A stretch of DNA of 64,000 nt from Hanleya hanleyi. Lineage: Eukaryota; Mollusca; Polyplacophora; Lepidopleurida; Hanleyidae. Shown piece after piece: positions 31,786 through 41,670 of this stretch. The stretch is taken from positions 1-64,000 of the forward strand of contig JAVTVY010033832.1 in the NCBI GenBank assembly GCA_036873755.1. Direction: 5' to 3'. Positions within the stretch are counted from its first letter, which is position 1. Each line of letters opens with the position of its first letter. A program made the position numbers and the translations under genes. The notes beneath the pieces are model-generated. The model made no database searches and had not been told where the DNA came from. It was given only the letters and a program-made list of their open reading frames with translations.

Positions 31786-31944
31786 ATATAGACTTACCTT
31801 AGCAGAAGTCTGGATGGGACTGTACATATGTTGGAGAAATTGCACCAAATTTTCAGTATTCCTAAAATAAATATAGACTTACCTTAGCAGAAGTCTGGAT
31901 GTGACCACTGACTGTACATATGTTGGAGAAATTGCACCAAAATC
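31773..31944 (+). repeat. 86-bp tandem duplication spanning the ORF1 stop and spacer
   Basis: The sequence starting TTCCTAAAATAAATATAGAC at 31,773 recurs at 31,859, with the following 'cagaagtctggatg' and 'gtacatatgttggagaaatt' also repeated. The first unit contains the last ORF1 codons and its TAA; the second has an 8-9 base insertion ('tgaccact'). It lengthens the ORF1-ORF2 spacer to 215 bases. Confidence 0.9.
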
Positions 31945-32000
31945 TACAGTAGCACCATTCATTAGTTTTTGATAGCCGTTTTGATTAATGTTCTTCTAAG

Positions 32001-35000
32001 ATGAACTCGCCAAGTGAGAGAGAAGACCGAAACCAAATTGGGCAGAAGCACGATCTCCCTACGATACTCCCAGGACCAGATGTCAACCTAGCCCGTGAGG
32101 GAAGGAGAAACTCAAGGGGAACAGAAAAGAAAAAGGACATTCTGGAAACTGAAAATGTTCCTCCGGAAAGTGGAGTTGAGTTATTAGACGCCGCAGAGAA
32201 TCTTCCTGTTGACAGTCAGCACGATCACTGTACATTTTACGCACCTAATTATTACTTGGATGCACACTCGGATGCAGAGTCTGGGATAAATTCTGGATGT
32301 CCAAATGTGGACAATTTGATTGAAAACGATTGGGAGAGTGAACCATTGGAAAGTGACAACATTGATTTAGGAAATTTCGCAGAACCAGAAACTGTAAACA
32401 CTAGCAGTCAGAAAAGTAAATTCGGCTTAAAATGTCTGTATACTAACGCTGACTCACTGTTGAACAAAAGAGCAGAACTGAAAGTGCTACTCCATGTTGA
32501 GGACCCGGATATTATTGGAGTCACAGAGACAGTACCTAAAAACAGAACTCTGAATCCTGAAGAAGCAGAGTTTGACTTTCCTGGCTACCAGCAGTACAGC
32601 AATCTAAGCAAAACTAATTTTAGACGAGGAGTTTCGCTATACATAAAAGAAAATCTGCATCCAAACCCATTGAAAATGGATGGTGAAGATACCTTTGAAG
32701 AATCAGTATGGGCAGAAATCAAACTGAAAGGCAGCGACAGGCTACAAGTAGGAGTAGTTTACAGATCACCAAACAGCCTCCCGCAGAACAATGCTGATAT
32801 GAACACCTTATTCAACAACATCACCATTAAGGGATTTAGTCATGTGTTAATTATGGGTGACTTTAACTATCCAGAAATTGACTGGAAGAGGATTTCTTCA
32901 ACTGAAGACATATCACACCCAAGCACACACTTTGTGGAATTATTGAGAGACTGTTACTTGTTTCAGCACGTGATTGACCCCACTCATTACAGAGGTGAAG
33001 ATAACCCAAATGTCTTGGACTTGATCAGAACTAACGAAGAGTCTATGGTGAGCAACTTAGAGCATCTAGCACCTATCGGTAAGAGCCACCACAGTGTACT
33101 CCTATTCAGATTTAACTGCTATTTTATCGACGGTGATATTCAACCTACTCGATTTATCTATGATAAAGGAGATTACACCAGTATAAAATCGGAATTAGCT
33201 AATACAGACTGGGAAGCAGCCTTAAAAGACACTGATGTAGAAGGAAGTTGGAAACTGTTAAAGGACAAATTAAACACTTTAACCAACACATACATACCAA
33301 AAGTGAAAAACAACAAGAAATCAAAGAAACGGCCCCTGTATATGAACGAAAAGGCGGTTCAGCAAGTGAAGAGGAAGAACAAAAGTTACAGGAGATATCT
33401 TCAAAGTAGAGACGGTCAGCACCGACTGGAATATGTTCGACAAAGAAATCAGGCCAAAGCGGAGTGTAGAAAAGCACAGAGGGATTTTGAGAAAAAATTA
33501 GCAAGAGAAAGTAAGGGGAACCCTAAAGCTTTCTTCAAATACGCACGGTCCAAGATGAAGACAAAGTCTTCGGTTCCCGATCTGGTCGACGAAGATGGTG
33601 TTAGTACGAAAAATGACTCTGATAAAGCAGAAGTACTAAATAGTTATTTTTCATCTGTTTTCACAAGTGAAGATACAACCAATCTACCGGAGTTTGCAGC
33701 GAGAGGCTTCAACGATACTCTAGAGGATGCCCATTTTAGCGAAAAAGATATGTTGGAAAAACTGAATTCCCTGAAAACTAGTAAATCACCGGGCCCTGAT
33801 GGCCTACATCCACGTCTACTACGTGAAGCAAGTAGTGAGCTAGCCAAACCACTCCACATCATATACAGGAAGTCCCTGGATGCTGGAGAAGTTCCGAAGG
33901 AATGGAAGTTCGGCAACATAACTCCTATTTTTAAAAGTGGCAAAAAACACATGTGTAACAATTACAGACCGGTCAGTCTAGCTTCAGTGGTTTGCAAAAT
34001 CTTCGAACAGGTTCTGCGAGACTCTGTCATGTCACACATATTGGAAAATAACCTGCTATCAGAATGCCAACATGGATTTATTCAGGGGAGATCCTGTATG
34101 ACCCAACTCATTGAAGTGATGGACATATGGACCAAAATTATTGACTCTGGAGGTTGCATCGACTGTGTGTTTCTAGATTTCCGCAAAGCTTTCGATTTCG
34201 TCCCGCATGCTAGACTTCTTAAGAAACTTGAAGGTTATGGAATACGAGGAAAACTGCTCGACTGGATCAAAGATTTCTTGAGTGAGCGGAAACAGTGTGT
34301 TGTGGTCAACGGAGCCCAGTCGTCGACTGCTGATGTCCTTAGTGGTATTCCCCAAGGTAGTGTGTTGGGACCAGTGCTATTCTTAATATTCATAAATGAC
34401 TTACCAGATGTCGTTCATTCCATTATTAAGCTGTTTGCAGACGACGCTAAAGTTTTTCGTTGCATCAATTCTCTTGAAGACTGTGATGTTCTCCAAAGTG
34501 ACCTTGAAAGACTCGAGAACTGGACTGATGATTGGCTTGTGAAGTTTAACCCTGTGAAATGCAAACTAATGCATATCGGTTCCAAAAATGAACACTCAGA
34601 CTACCACATGTCGCTCGAGGGGGAAAGAGTAAAACTTATCAAAACAGACCTGGAGAGAGATCTTGGTGTCTTGATAGATACAAATCTGCATTTCGATGAA
34701 CACTGTAAAAAGGCAGCAGCTAAGGCAAACAGAATTCTGGGTCTGATACGTAGATCTTTCACACATTTAGATGAAGATTCTATGTCACGATTGTATACTT
34801 CTTTGGTGAGACCTCATCTAGAGTACGGGAACGTTATCTCTGCACCTATTCACAAGAAGAGTTGTGTGATTCTCGAAAATGTCCAACGTCGTGCCACAAA
34901 GCTTATTGGTGAAATGAAAAACCGGCCATACGAAGATCGCCTCCGTGCCATAGACCTCCCAAGCCTGTACTATCGCCGCACCAGAGGAGATATGATTGAC

Positions 35001-35159
35001 GTGTTCAAGTACTTACACGATATGTACATGGTTTCGGAGTCACCCTTCGTTTTGGACAGCACATCAAGAACAAGAGGACACAGTCTCAAAATAGTGAAAA
35101 ATCGAGCCTGTAAAGCAGTGCGACACAATTTCTTCAGCAACCGAGTTTGCAACCTATGA
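32001..35159 (+). CDS. LINE ORF2: AP-like endonuclease and reverse transcriptase, C-terminus cut by a nonsense codon
   Basis: 1,052 codons. Residues 1-140 are an acidic N-terminal extension. The exonuclease-endonuclease-phosphatase domain spans about 142-372, with N-A-D at its start, catalytic Glu176 (IIGVTET), MGDFNYPEIDW at 285-295 and a terminal S-H-H around 362-364. The linker 380-560 is very basic. The reverse transcriptase runs about 590-870, with SPGPDGLHPRLL, VFLDFRKAFDFVPH, GIPQGSVLGPVLF and the catalytic FADD at 812-815. The enzyme nicks target DNA and reverse-transcribes its RNA from the nick. The frame stops at TGA 35,157-35,159, where the family has Trp in its conserved W-N-x-L-P motif. 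The same frame then continues 44 codons to TAA at 35,292-35,294, so this looks like a single nonsense substitution. Everything else appears intact. Confidence 0.92.
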   Translation: MNSPSEREDRNQIGQKHDLPTILPGPDVNLAREGRRNSRGTEKKKDILETENVPPESGVELLDAAENLPVDSQHDHCTFYAPNYYLDAHSDAESGINSGCPNVDNLIENDWESEPLESDNIDLGNFAEPETVNTSSQKSKFGLKCLYTNADSLLNKRAELKVLLHVEDPDIIGVTETVPKNRTLNPEEAEFDFPGYQQYSNLSKTNFRRGVSLYIKENLHPNPLKMDGEDTFEESVWAEIKLKGSDRLQVGVVYRSPNSLPQNNADMNTLFNNITIKGFSHVLIMGDFNYPEIDWKRISSTEDISHPSTHFVELLRDCYLFQHVIDPTHYRGEDNPNVLDLIRTNEESMVSNLEHLAPIGKSHHSVLLFRFNCYFIDGDIQPTRFIYDKGDYTSIKSELANTDWEAALKDTDVEGSWKLLKDKLNTLTNTYIPKVKNNKKSKKRPLYMNEKAVQQVKRKNKSYRRYLQSRDGQHRLEYVRQRNQAKAECRKAQRDFEKKLARESKGNPKAFFKYARSKMKTKSSVPDLVDEDGVSTKNDSDKAEVLNSYFSSVFTSEDTTNLPEFAARGFNDTLEDAHFSEKDMLEKLNSLKTSKSPGPDGLHPRLLREASSELAKPLHIIYRKSLDAGEVPKEWKFGNITPIFKSGKKHMCNNYRPVSLASVVCKIFEQVLRDSVMSHILENNLLSECQHGFIQGRSCMTQLIEVMDIWTKIIDSGGCIDCVFLDFRKAFDFVPHARLLKKLEGYGIRGKLLDWIKDFLSERKQCVVVNGAQSSTADVLSGIPQGSVLGPVLFLIFINDLPDVVHSIIKLFADDAKVFRCINSLEDCDVLQSDLERLENWTDDWLVKFNPVKCKLMHIGSKNEHSDYHMSLEGERVKLIKTDLERDLGVLIDTNLHFDEHCKKAAAKANRILGLIRRSFTHLDEDSMSRLYTSLVRPHLEYGNVISAPIHKKSCVILENVQRRATKLIGEMKNRPYEDRLRAIDLPSLYYRRTRGDMIDVFKYLHDMYMVSESPFVLDSTSRTRGHSLKIVKNRACKAVRHNFFSNRVCNL

Positions 35160-35341
35160 AATATATTGCCAGAAACTGTGGTCTCCGCTCCATCTGTAAA
35201 TTCTTTTAAAGCCAGGTTCGACAAACACATGCAGGACTATCGGTACGTTCAACAGCCAGTGCACGACATGTTTGCAGCAAACGCAACACAGTAAACAACC
35301 GATCTGCAACAGGCCTTGTTGGCCTACAAGGCAGAAGAGGA

Positions 35342-35373
35342 TGTATGTATGTATGTATGTATGTATGTATGTA
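35342..35373. repeat. (TGTA)n microsatellite tail of the LINE
   Basis: About eight TGTA/ATGT units directly after the LINE 3' end ('ggcagaagagga'). Such tails prime or result from target-primed reverse transcription in this group. Confidence 0.9.
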
Positions 35374-38263
35374 TCTATGGCAGCCAGCCTCGTAGACATG
35401 ACTAGTGCTCTATCGCCATATCCCGTCCTACAAAAATAAGAGTTTCAACTACGGGGATACAGTGGGCATACAGAACTTCAACCACTCAACTACAGGTGGA
35501 TCCGTACCACCGTGAAAACCTGCACATTAATATACACACAGACAATGTACAGAAGTAAGACATCACAGGGATCTTGAAAGGGACGCTCTGATCTTATGGT
35601 ATTTTTGTACATCGGCCTTCCTGTGGAGCCATACGGTTGCTTTTTAGTCGCTAAACCTCGTCAATTTCCCACCTCTTACATATCGCTTCAATCGATTGTC
35701 TTATCGCTGTTCATGTGAGGATATTTAATGAAATTGCAATTGGCATTCAGTTATTAACCTAATCATATACCGGTGAGAAAGACTGTATATGCCTTTTTAA
35801 ACATTTCAGGTTCTCATCGATCCAGTAATCCCAATCACAGTCATGACAATAAAGAAAGTGAATGTGTCGTCTGCAACCCTGATTGAATTGTTGGAGCTGA
35901 AGGGGGAAAGTGGCAGAAGTGACTGGAGTCAACATTATCACAAATAGAAGGTGTTTAATCGATACAGCCAATTTAAATAATATAATAACTCGGTTTACGC
36001 TATTAAATTTCCACTTTGATCTAAACTATCTTACCAGAGCTTTCTACTTTCAAGCAGACTATGTTGTGGTATCATCATTTCATATGTTATTTTACCTTCT
36101 AAAAATAATGTCCACGCCGGATTGGGTCTAATATTAACAACCGTTAGCACTCAGCTTGGTTGGGTAGATAATTCATGTAGGAAGCTACTGTCTGGGTCTT
36201 TGTGCAGCTGAAAAGACTCAAGACTAGACATGTTGTTATATCCAGACTTGGCTATTGTATGCATTGTTTCGTGATCCTTACATGGAGTATTTGGTTCTAT
36301 TTCGTATTAAGAAATTTGTATTGGGAAATGTTTTTTTTTCTTTGAATTACGGGTCAGCTGGCTGCTAAAATTATATCCGATCTGAAGCTTGTTTCCTCAA
36401 AACTGTGTAGAACTATACGCGTCTGCCAGTGAATGACGTAGAAAAATCCACGTGGCAGACAGGATTCATTTTCATAGCTTTTTTATTGAAATTTTATTAT
36501 CACGATCAGTTAAAACTTTTTTTTATGTGACTCATAAACAATAAAATATTGATAGAAGTGTGTAATAATCTGACTGTAAAATGCTAACATTTTTTCCCCG
36601 ATTTTCCGAACAAAGCGTTAGTGCGATTCAATTACTTTCATCTCGCCTGGCAATTCGTTTCATGGCTTCGTGCCGAGATGTTGAAAATATATTGGGTGCG
36701 ATTTGGTTAGGTAAACATTTACCGTATCTTAGAGGTGGATCTAGTAATGGCTTGGAAAACATCCGGTGTCATTTTAACTTGTTATGTACCATGTACTGTA
36801 TCTATTTTCTGGTATAATTGTTACATTTATTCTGGGGATTTGGATATGAATATTTTCTCACTTAACTCATTTGTCAATTTGGTTTTAGTAGAATGACATA
36901 GCTTTTTCAGTTTGAGGACATTCTGAAGTTTTGCCGGAAGTTTGTATCCTGTGTTTCTGTAGCGTCTTTGAGCTCTGCCTGGCTTGTTCTTACTTGCTCG
37001 TACGTCTTAATTGTACAATTTCGTTCTCTGCAGATTAGAACGATTTATTTTCCTTCTTGAAGGATCTTTTCTACTTCTTCAAATATTTATTTGTCTTTTC
37101 AGACTGAGGCTGTTTTTATTTTCTGTTTTTCACTAGCTGCAGCCGGTATTTCCATTGCACAGATGAGTTCATTCGCTACAGGTTTGTTGACGTGGATTTC
37201 GATGAAGACATTAATATGGCGAGATCGTACAATTTCATGCGTTAGCGTTTCACAGAAGCTGCTGCAAGGAAGTAGACAGCCTATCAGGAATAGATCTATA
37301 ATGCAGCCCGATTCTCGTCTCCTTGTCTGACTGTATCATTCATGCAGATGTCACTATACTTGAACTGTTGACAAAATCATAGCAATTTTGCCTCGATGTC
37401 AGGGCTGGCCACCTTGCCATCCCACTGTCTTAAAGAAAAGCATGTTAAACCCCACTTTTATTCGATTTATTCGGATTCGATTGTTCCAGAAACCCAATGA
37501 GGCATTTTGAAGAAAATGGTATTTCAACTTCTAGAAAATATCCGGGTTTTTTTTATTATGGTTGGGTAAAATCATTATAGAAGTATGAAATCGAAGATTA
37601 TGCGAAAACAGTGCCCCGTTAAATTTATCCTTTATCTTGAATATTGAATGTCTACACCACCTCTTTTCAAAATATATTCAAAATGACATTATCTTCTAAG
37701 AATTATCAGGAACATCCTTTTCGATGTCTTGCAACCTGTGTGCAAGTCGGAGATTGTTTTTAAAATTCATGCAAATTCCTGGCATTTTCATTGATTGAAA
37801 GCCTCCGATAAGACAAAACAATATATGTTGACACTCTGTGACGTTATAGCCAATCATACTGGGGGCAAAGGCCTTTGGTATAACGCGGTCAAATTTTTTT
37901 TTCTTCTGGAAGAAGTTTGCAAACATTATTTTATTTCAAATCTGATGATTATTTTCTAATTTACTCGGTAGTGTTTTTCGCATCACTCAAAAAAATCGTA
38001 AAATCTATCCGAAAGATCAACCAAGAAATGAGCTCGCTGTGATGTACTGTGGGATACTGCAGTAGTCTGCGAGATGCACGTTGCCGGCCACAAATAATCC
38101 TTGGGTGTCTATTGGTGACTGACTATTACTGGGCACTCCAGCGTATAAACGCGAAGCGAGACACATAGCGTGTGGTATATATACCCGCCACCGTACAAGG
38201 TAAATCGCGGGTCAAGGAGTGAATGTAAATGTTTCTTTTCCCATTCCAGGTCCTTTGGCGTAT
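35374..38263. repeat. Duplicated module B (copy II)
   Basis: Homologous to 11,740-12,912 plus 14,081-15,660, and to 54,086-56,760, but the most diverged of the three. No Penelope insertion is present at the site used in copy I (about 36,530). No gene was recognised. It ends at the left terminus of the inverted-repeat unit. Confidence 0.82.
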
Positions 38264-38383
38264 AGACCTTTTCATACCGAAAATAGCCGAAAGACGTGAC
38301 GACGTGAAAAGCTGTCAACGGAAACTCCGGATTGCACGCTGGATTCGACCAATGAAATAACCAGTTGCTGATGGGCTGTAAAA

Positions 38384-39346
38384 ATGGAAAAAGAGAATCT
38401 TGCAGCCAACGGCGTGTTTCCGTTTGGTTTAAATGATAATGTCAGTGGGTTCGGCAATGCTACAAACCGCCGTTCAAATATATCCAACATTACCCAACTA
38501 TTTAAACCCCATCAACGGAGACATCGCAGCCATGGTTGGCGAAAGTTTAACAGTTCGATGATTCACGATCATATCACTTTAAATTACTTAGTGGGTTTAA
38601 CTAACACACCCAATAGTATACATAGCTTACGTACAGTTCTGTATGCGTTACCTCTCAGAGCTTTAGATCAAATAGCCAGAGATATACAACAATCTGCGTC
38701 TTCAGGAAATATAATATCATCAAAAATCATTAAAGTATGTCAAGATATAGCGTATTTTCGGTTGTATCGTCCAGTGAACATAATCGAAACCTCTCAAGAT
38801 CGGCTTTTCTTGAAACTCAACTACTTAGATAAAGGACTGGATATCATTAATTTACCTCGAATCCTGAATGATCCAGAGGTACGCAACGCTGTACCAAACT
38901 ATTTTAAGTTCACAGAACCTCCTTGCATTTCATATAAGTACACCAAATCTATAGCCACCAAAATATTCAATTACTCCAATGCTGTCCAGGAGTTTGACTG
39001 GAACTTATACACGTCAGGAGGCTATAGTTGTGATTGTGAATCGTCGAACTTTATCTATACACCATGCAAACATATTGTGACTGGTGACCTTGATGTGGTG
39101 AGTGATAAGGATCTGAAATTACTCCTGATGAAAGGACCTAAATATAGAGAGCCAAGAAGAATAAATCTGAAGGCTGACCAGAAGATAGTCCTGTCTGCAT
39201 TAGAACAGTACGTTATTGATTGGTCTAAGCGAGAAAAAATTGAACCTGCAGTACTCTCTGAATGGTGGATCTCAACAAGAGCAAGGTCGTTGAAACAATC
39301 CGCCATATTGACAGAAGTACTCTTCCTCAAGCAAAACAAGTACTGA
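38384..39346 (+). CDS. Penelope-like element ORF A (N-terminal region, C-x-C..C-x-H motif)
   Basis: 320 codons. The start lies directly after the left inverted terminus. Residues about 200-270 contain YSCDCESSNFIYTPCKHIVT with Cys216, Cys218, Cys228 and His230, a probable zinc-binding pattern, then GDLDVVSDKDLKLLLMKGP and KYREPRRIN. This block precedes the RT in animal Penelope-like proteins of this kind. No GIY-YIG nuclease motif was found. The frame overlaps ORF B by 85 bases in a different phase. Continuity of the family pattern (EPAVLSEW on the A side, KSKVVETI on the B side) places the frame change at about 39,259-39,270. It may be a mutation or a programmed frameshift. Confidence 0.72.
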   Translation: MEKENLAANGVFPFGLNDNVSGFGNATNRRSNISNITQLFKPHQRRHRSHGWRKFNSSMIHDHITLNYLVGLTNTPNSIHSLRTVLYALPLRALDQIARDIQQSASSGNIISSKIIKVCQDIAYFRLYRPVNIIETSQDRLFLKLNYLDKGLDIINLPRILNDPEVRNAVPNYFKFTEPPCISYKYTKSIATKIFNYSNAVQEFDWNLYTSGGYSCDCESSNFIYTPCKHIVTGDLDVVSDKDLKLLLMKGPKYREPRRINLKADQKIVLSALEQYVIDWSKREKIEPAVLSEWWISTRARSLKQSAILTEVLFLKQNKY

Positions 39347-40719
39347 GAAACCTCAATTCGCAAGAAGTTCTTGCAAATCTTCAGAGTAAATTCGTCATTG
39401 TCCCAGCAGACAAAGCTCCAAATAATATAATATTCATATGTAAATATTACTATTACCAGGTGCTGGTTAAAGAATTGAGTGTAGACATATCTTCATCAAA
39501 TACGTCTACTTACTCCCAAATTGCATTTACTCTGGAAGATTTATTTAACAATCACAACAAGTTTCTCAGGGAAAGAGGTATTCGTCTTCCAACCAATCAT
39601 AACGACATACCAAAAATGTACTGGACTCCCAAAATGCATAAATCACCATACAAAGCTAGATTCATAGCTGGTTCTAGAAGCTGCACCACCAAGCTTCTTT
39701 CAAACCTATTGACGAGGGCCCTTCAGGAGGTAAAAGCATTTTGGGAAAGGTATTGCGCCACTATTTCTAAGAACTCTGGCGTTGAATGTATGTGGATATT
39801 GAAAAACTCAAAATGTCTTACGGAAGAGCTTGATGCCAAAGGTCACATACCGTACAGACATGTATCCACATGGGATTTCTCGACTCTCTATACTACAATC
39901 CCTCATCAGGACCTTATTGACCGTCTAAGTTCATTAATAGTATCTGTGTTCAAGAAAACTGATCGTAGATATATTAACGTCGGAAGCCATAAAGCATTCT
40001 TTAGCTCGACTACATACAAGAGATATCATTCATGGGATGTTTCTTTGTTTATAGAGTTGCTTGAATTTCTCATTAAAAATATCTACGTGAAATTTGGCAA
40101 CACAATATATCAGCAGGATATAGGTATTCCAATGGGTACTAATTGTGCACCCCTGTTGGCCGACCTGTATCTGTTCTCTTATGAATATGACTATATGCAG
40201 GCGCTTTCAAAAACCGATCCATTCAAAGCCCGTTCCTTCTCATTCACCAAGCGCTATGTAGACGATCTTCTCGCTGTGGATAATCGTTATATAAATGACG
40301 CAGTGAAGGATATATATCCACCTTCACTGGATTTGAAGGAAACTACAGATAGCCCTACAGGTACATCTTATTTAGATCTCTATCTCTATAAAAATGAAGC
40401 GGGCATTCTCTCTCGTCGACTTTATGACAAAAGAGATGATTACAATTTCGACATCGTAAACTATCCCTTTCTGGATAGTAATATTCCAGTGGGACCTGCA
40501 TATGGCGTATACATATCTCGCTTAGTAGCATTTGCTAGATCCTGTGTTAAATGTGATGATTTTAATCAACATCACAAAACATTGCTGCAGAAACTTATAA
40601 AACAGGGCTATTCCCCCAAGCGCCTCCACTCAAAGTTTCTCAAATTTGGCGATACATATCGCATGCTGATAGCAAAATACGAACGTAGCATGCAAGATCT
40701 ATGGCGCTACGTTTCGTAA
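39262..40719 (+). CDS. Penelope-like element ORF B: reverse transcriptase
   Basis: 485 codons without stops. KFVIVPADKAPNN at residues 43-55 is the DK(G/A) motif that precedes the RT core in Penelope-like elements. Then come YWTPKMHKSPYKARFIAGS (template-grip region), a WDFSTLYTTIPH motif A, IGIPMGTNCAPLLADLYLF (motif B) and KRYVDDLLAVD with Tyr332-Val333-Asp334-Asp335 (motif C). STGTSYLDLYLY-like and KLYDKRDD-like stretches complete the C-terminal part. The enzyme copies the element RNA into DNA. No endonuclease domain follows; the protein ends about 95 residues after the RLYDKRDDYNF stretch. This is the longest RT copy in the family in this window and the parent type of the truncated copies. 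Confidence 0.85.
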   Translation: MVDLNKSKVVETIRHIDRSTLPQAKQVLRNLNSQEVLANLQSKFVIVPADKAPNNIIFICKYYYYQVLVKELSVDISSSNTSTYSQIAFTLEDLFNNHNKFLRERGIRLPTNHNDIPKMYWTPKMHKSPYKARFIAGSRSCTTKLLSNLLTRALQEVKAFWERYCATISKNSGVECMWILKNSKCLTEELDAKGHIPYRHVSTWDFSTLYTTIPHQDLIDRLSSLIVSVFKKTDRRYINVGSHKAFFSSTTYKRYHSWDVSLFIELLEFLIKNIYVKFGNTIYQQDIGIPMGTNCAPLLADLYLFSYEYDYMQALSKTDPFKARSFSFTKRYVDDLLAVDNRYINDAVKDIYPPSLDLKETTDSPTGTSYLDLYLYKNEAGILSRRLYDKRDDYNFDIVNYPFLDSNIPVGPAYGVYISRLVAFARSCVKCDDFNQHHKTLLQKLIKQGYSPKRLHSKFLKFGDTYRMLIAKYERSMQDLWRYVS

Positions 40720-41120
40720 CTTGTGTCTAATTCCGCTTAACCCGGGGCTGGGGGCCGTATGAACCCATGTACTTCAAGATCCTCATGGTACTCATATGAA
40801 CAGACACAATCAAAGCGTGACTGAGATACATCTTTTTTAGATGACGACTCTATAACGAATATTATGGATTAAGAATACTGATCAGCGATACGGATTTGAT
40901 ATTTCTGGAACATCATGATGTCTTTCCGGCATCATTGAAAACTGTTGACCGCTTCTCTCTTGCAGGAAACAAGCCTATGCTTATGTATACTATGATTGTC
41001 TTTTTGAATTTGGTGCTAATACTGTTATATGGAAAATGGAATAGGTCTTTGGATTATGGACGCGGATATTCTCTAATGGACGACGGCTGGATTATGAATG
41101 ACGGACTAGACGCTTGTAAT
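40720..41120 (+). other. 3' untranslated region of the Penelope-like element
   Basis: 400 bases from the RT stop to GACGCTTGTAAT. The identical end point in the independent copies at 14,050 and 16,106 fixes 41,120 as the element's 3' end. It includes 'cgcttaacccggggct', a 'cgcttctctcttgcagg' segment and 'ctaatggacgacggctgg'. No poly-A or microsatellite tail is present. Confidence 0.85.
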
Positions 41121-41670
41121 TTCACCTCCAGACTTGTAGTCATGGCCTGACTCGACAACAAACGAAATAATACTCGTAATGTTGAAATGCTGTAGTGATT
41201 GTGGAATAAGGCCTCTCCCATAGACCTCCTTCAAATCAATAAATGATGCTGTCAAGACGTTCGTCAATGACGCTGTCGTCATTTTGTATCTCGCGCCAAA
41301 TCTTGTCTGTGCTGCGACCTCTGCCTGGCGATCACAACCGGAAATGACACTATTTCTTGAAATTATTGCCGATAAAATATCATAAATTAAAACCAAAAAT
41401 ACACTGACGGTTGCAGACTTATGGCAGTTTGGAACACAGACGTTTTATTACAAAAGAAAATGTTTTTCAATTCAAAGACCATTCGTTGTAATTATTTGCT
41501 ACATACCTCTGTTATGGCAGAGACAAATCTGCACATAGAAAACGATGAGGTGAGCCGACTTGTCAACCCACCAGCAAACGATTGGTTGTTGATGATCACA
41601 TGTTTTTGCGTCACGTGACTTGCTTCTCCGAATGGACGCGAAATTTACCGAATCCGTGGTAAAAAGGTCT
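41121..41670. other. Residual sequence of the inverted-terminus element
   Basis: It lies between the Penelope 3' end and the right inverted terminus. On the minus strand a 96-codon ORF (41,106-41,396) contains RFGARYKMTTASLTNVLTAS and FIDLKEVYGRGLIPQSLQHF. It looks protein-like but I do not recognise its family, and it runs straight into the Penelope boundary. It may be a fragment of the host element's own gene. Confidence 0.5.

Larger units (their letters stand above)
30425..35372 (+). mobile_element. Near full-length CR1/L2-like LINE, ~4.95 kb
   Basis: The unoccupied site is in copy I at about 11,740-11,756 ('cccatatcatctctggcagcc'). Here 'cccatatcatct' is followed by the element and, after a (TGTA)n tail, by 'atctatggcagcc'. 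This gives a weak 4-base duplication ATCT. Parts: 5' UTR 30,425-30,864, ORF1, a spacer with an 86-bp tandem duplication, ORF2, a short 3' UTR and (TGTA)n at 35,342-35,373. Clade by ORF1 PHD finger and ORF2 architecture: CR1/L2 group; the exact clade was not resolved. Confidence 0.9.
38264..41670. mobile_element. 3.4-kb unit with inverted termini containing a Penelope-like element
   Basis: Left end AGACCTTTTCATACC (38,264-38,278); right end GGTAAAAAGGTCT (41,658-41,670), its near complement. Looser inverted similarity continues about 110 bases inward ('gaccaatgaaat..ttgctgatggg' against 'cccaccagcaaacgattggtt'). The module sequence is split exactly here: 'cctttggcgtat' at 38,252-38,263 and 'attgtgtcaccgatgg' at 41,671. 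At 56,750 and 885 it is continuous, implying a 2-3 bp AT/TAT target duplication. The Penelope part accounts for about 38,384-41,120; 41,121-41,670 is outside it. Confidence 0.78.

Noticed and set aside
33199..33961. Minus-strand ORFs of about 100 codons
   Set aside because: They are antisense shadows of the LINE ORF2.
35342..35373. (TGTA)n as a telomere-like repeat
   Set aside because: It is the 3' tail of the adjoining LINE, with the target sequence resuming directly after it.
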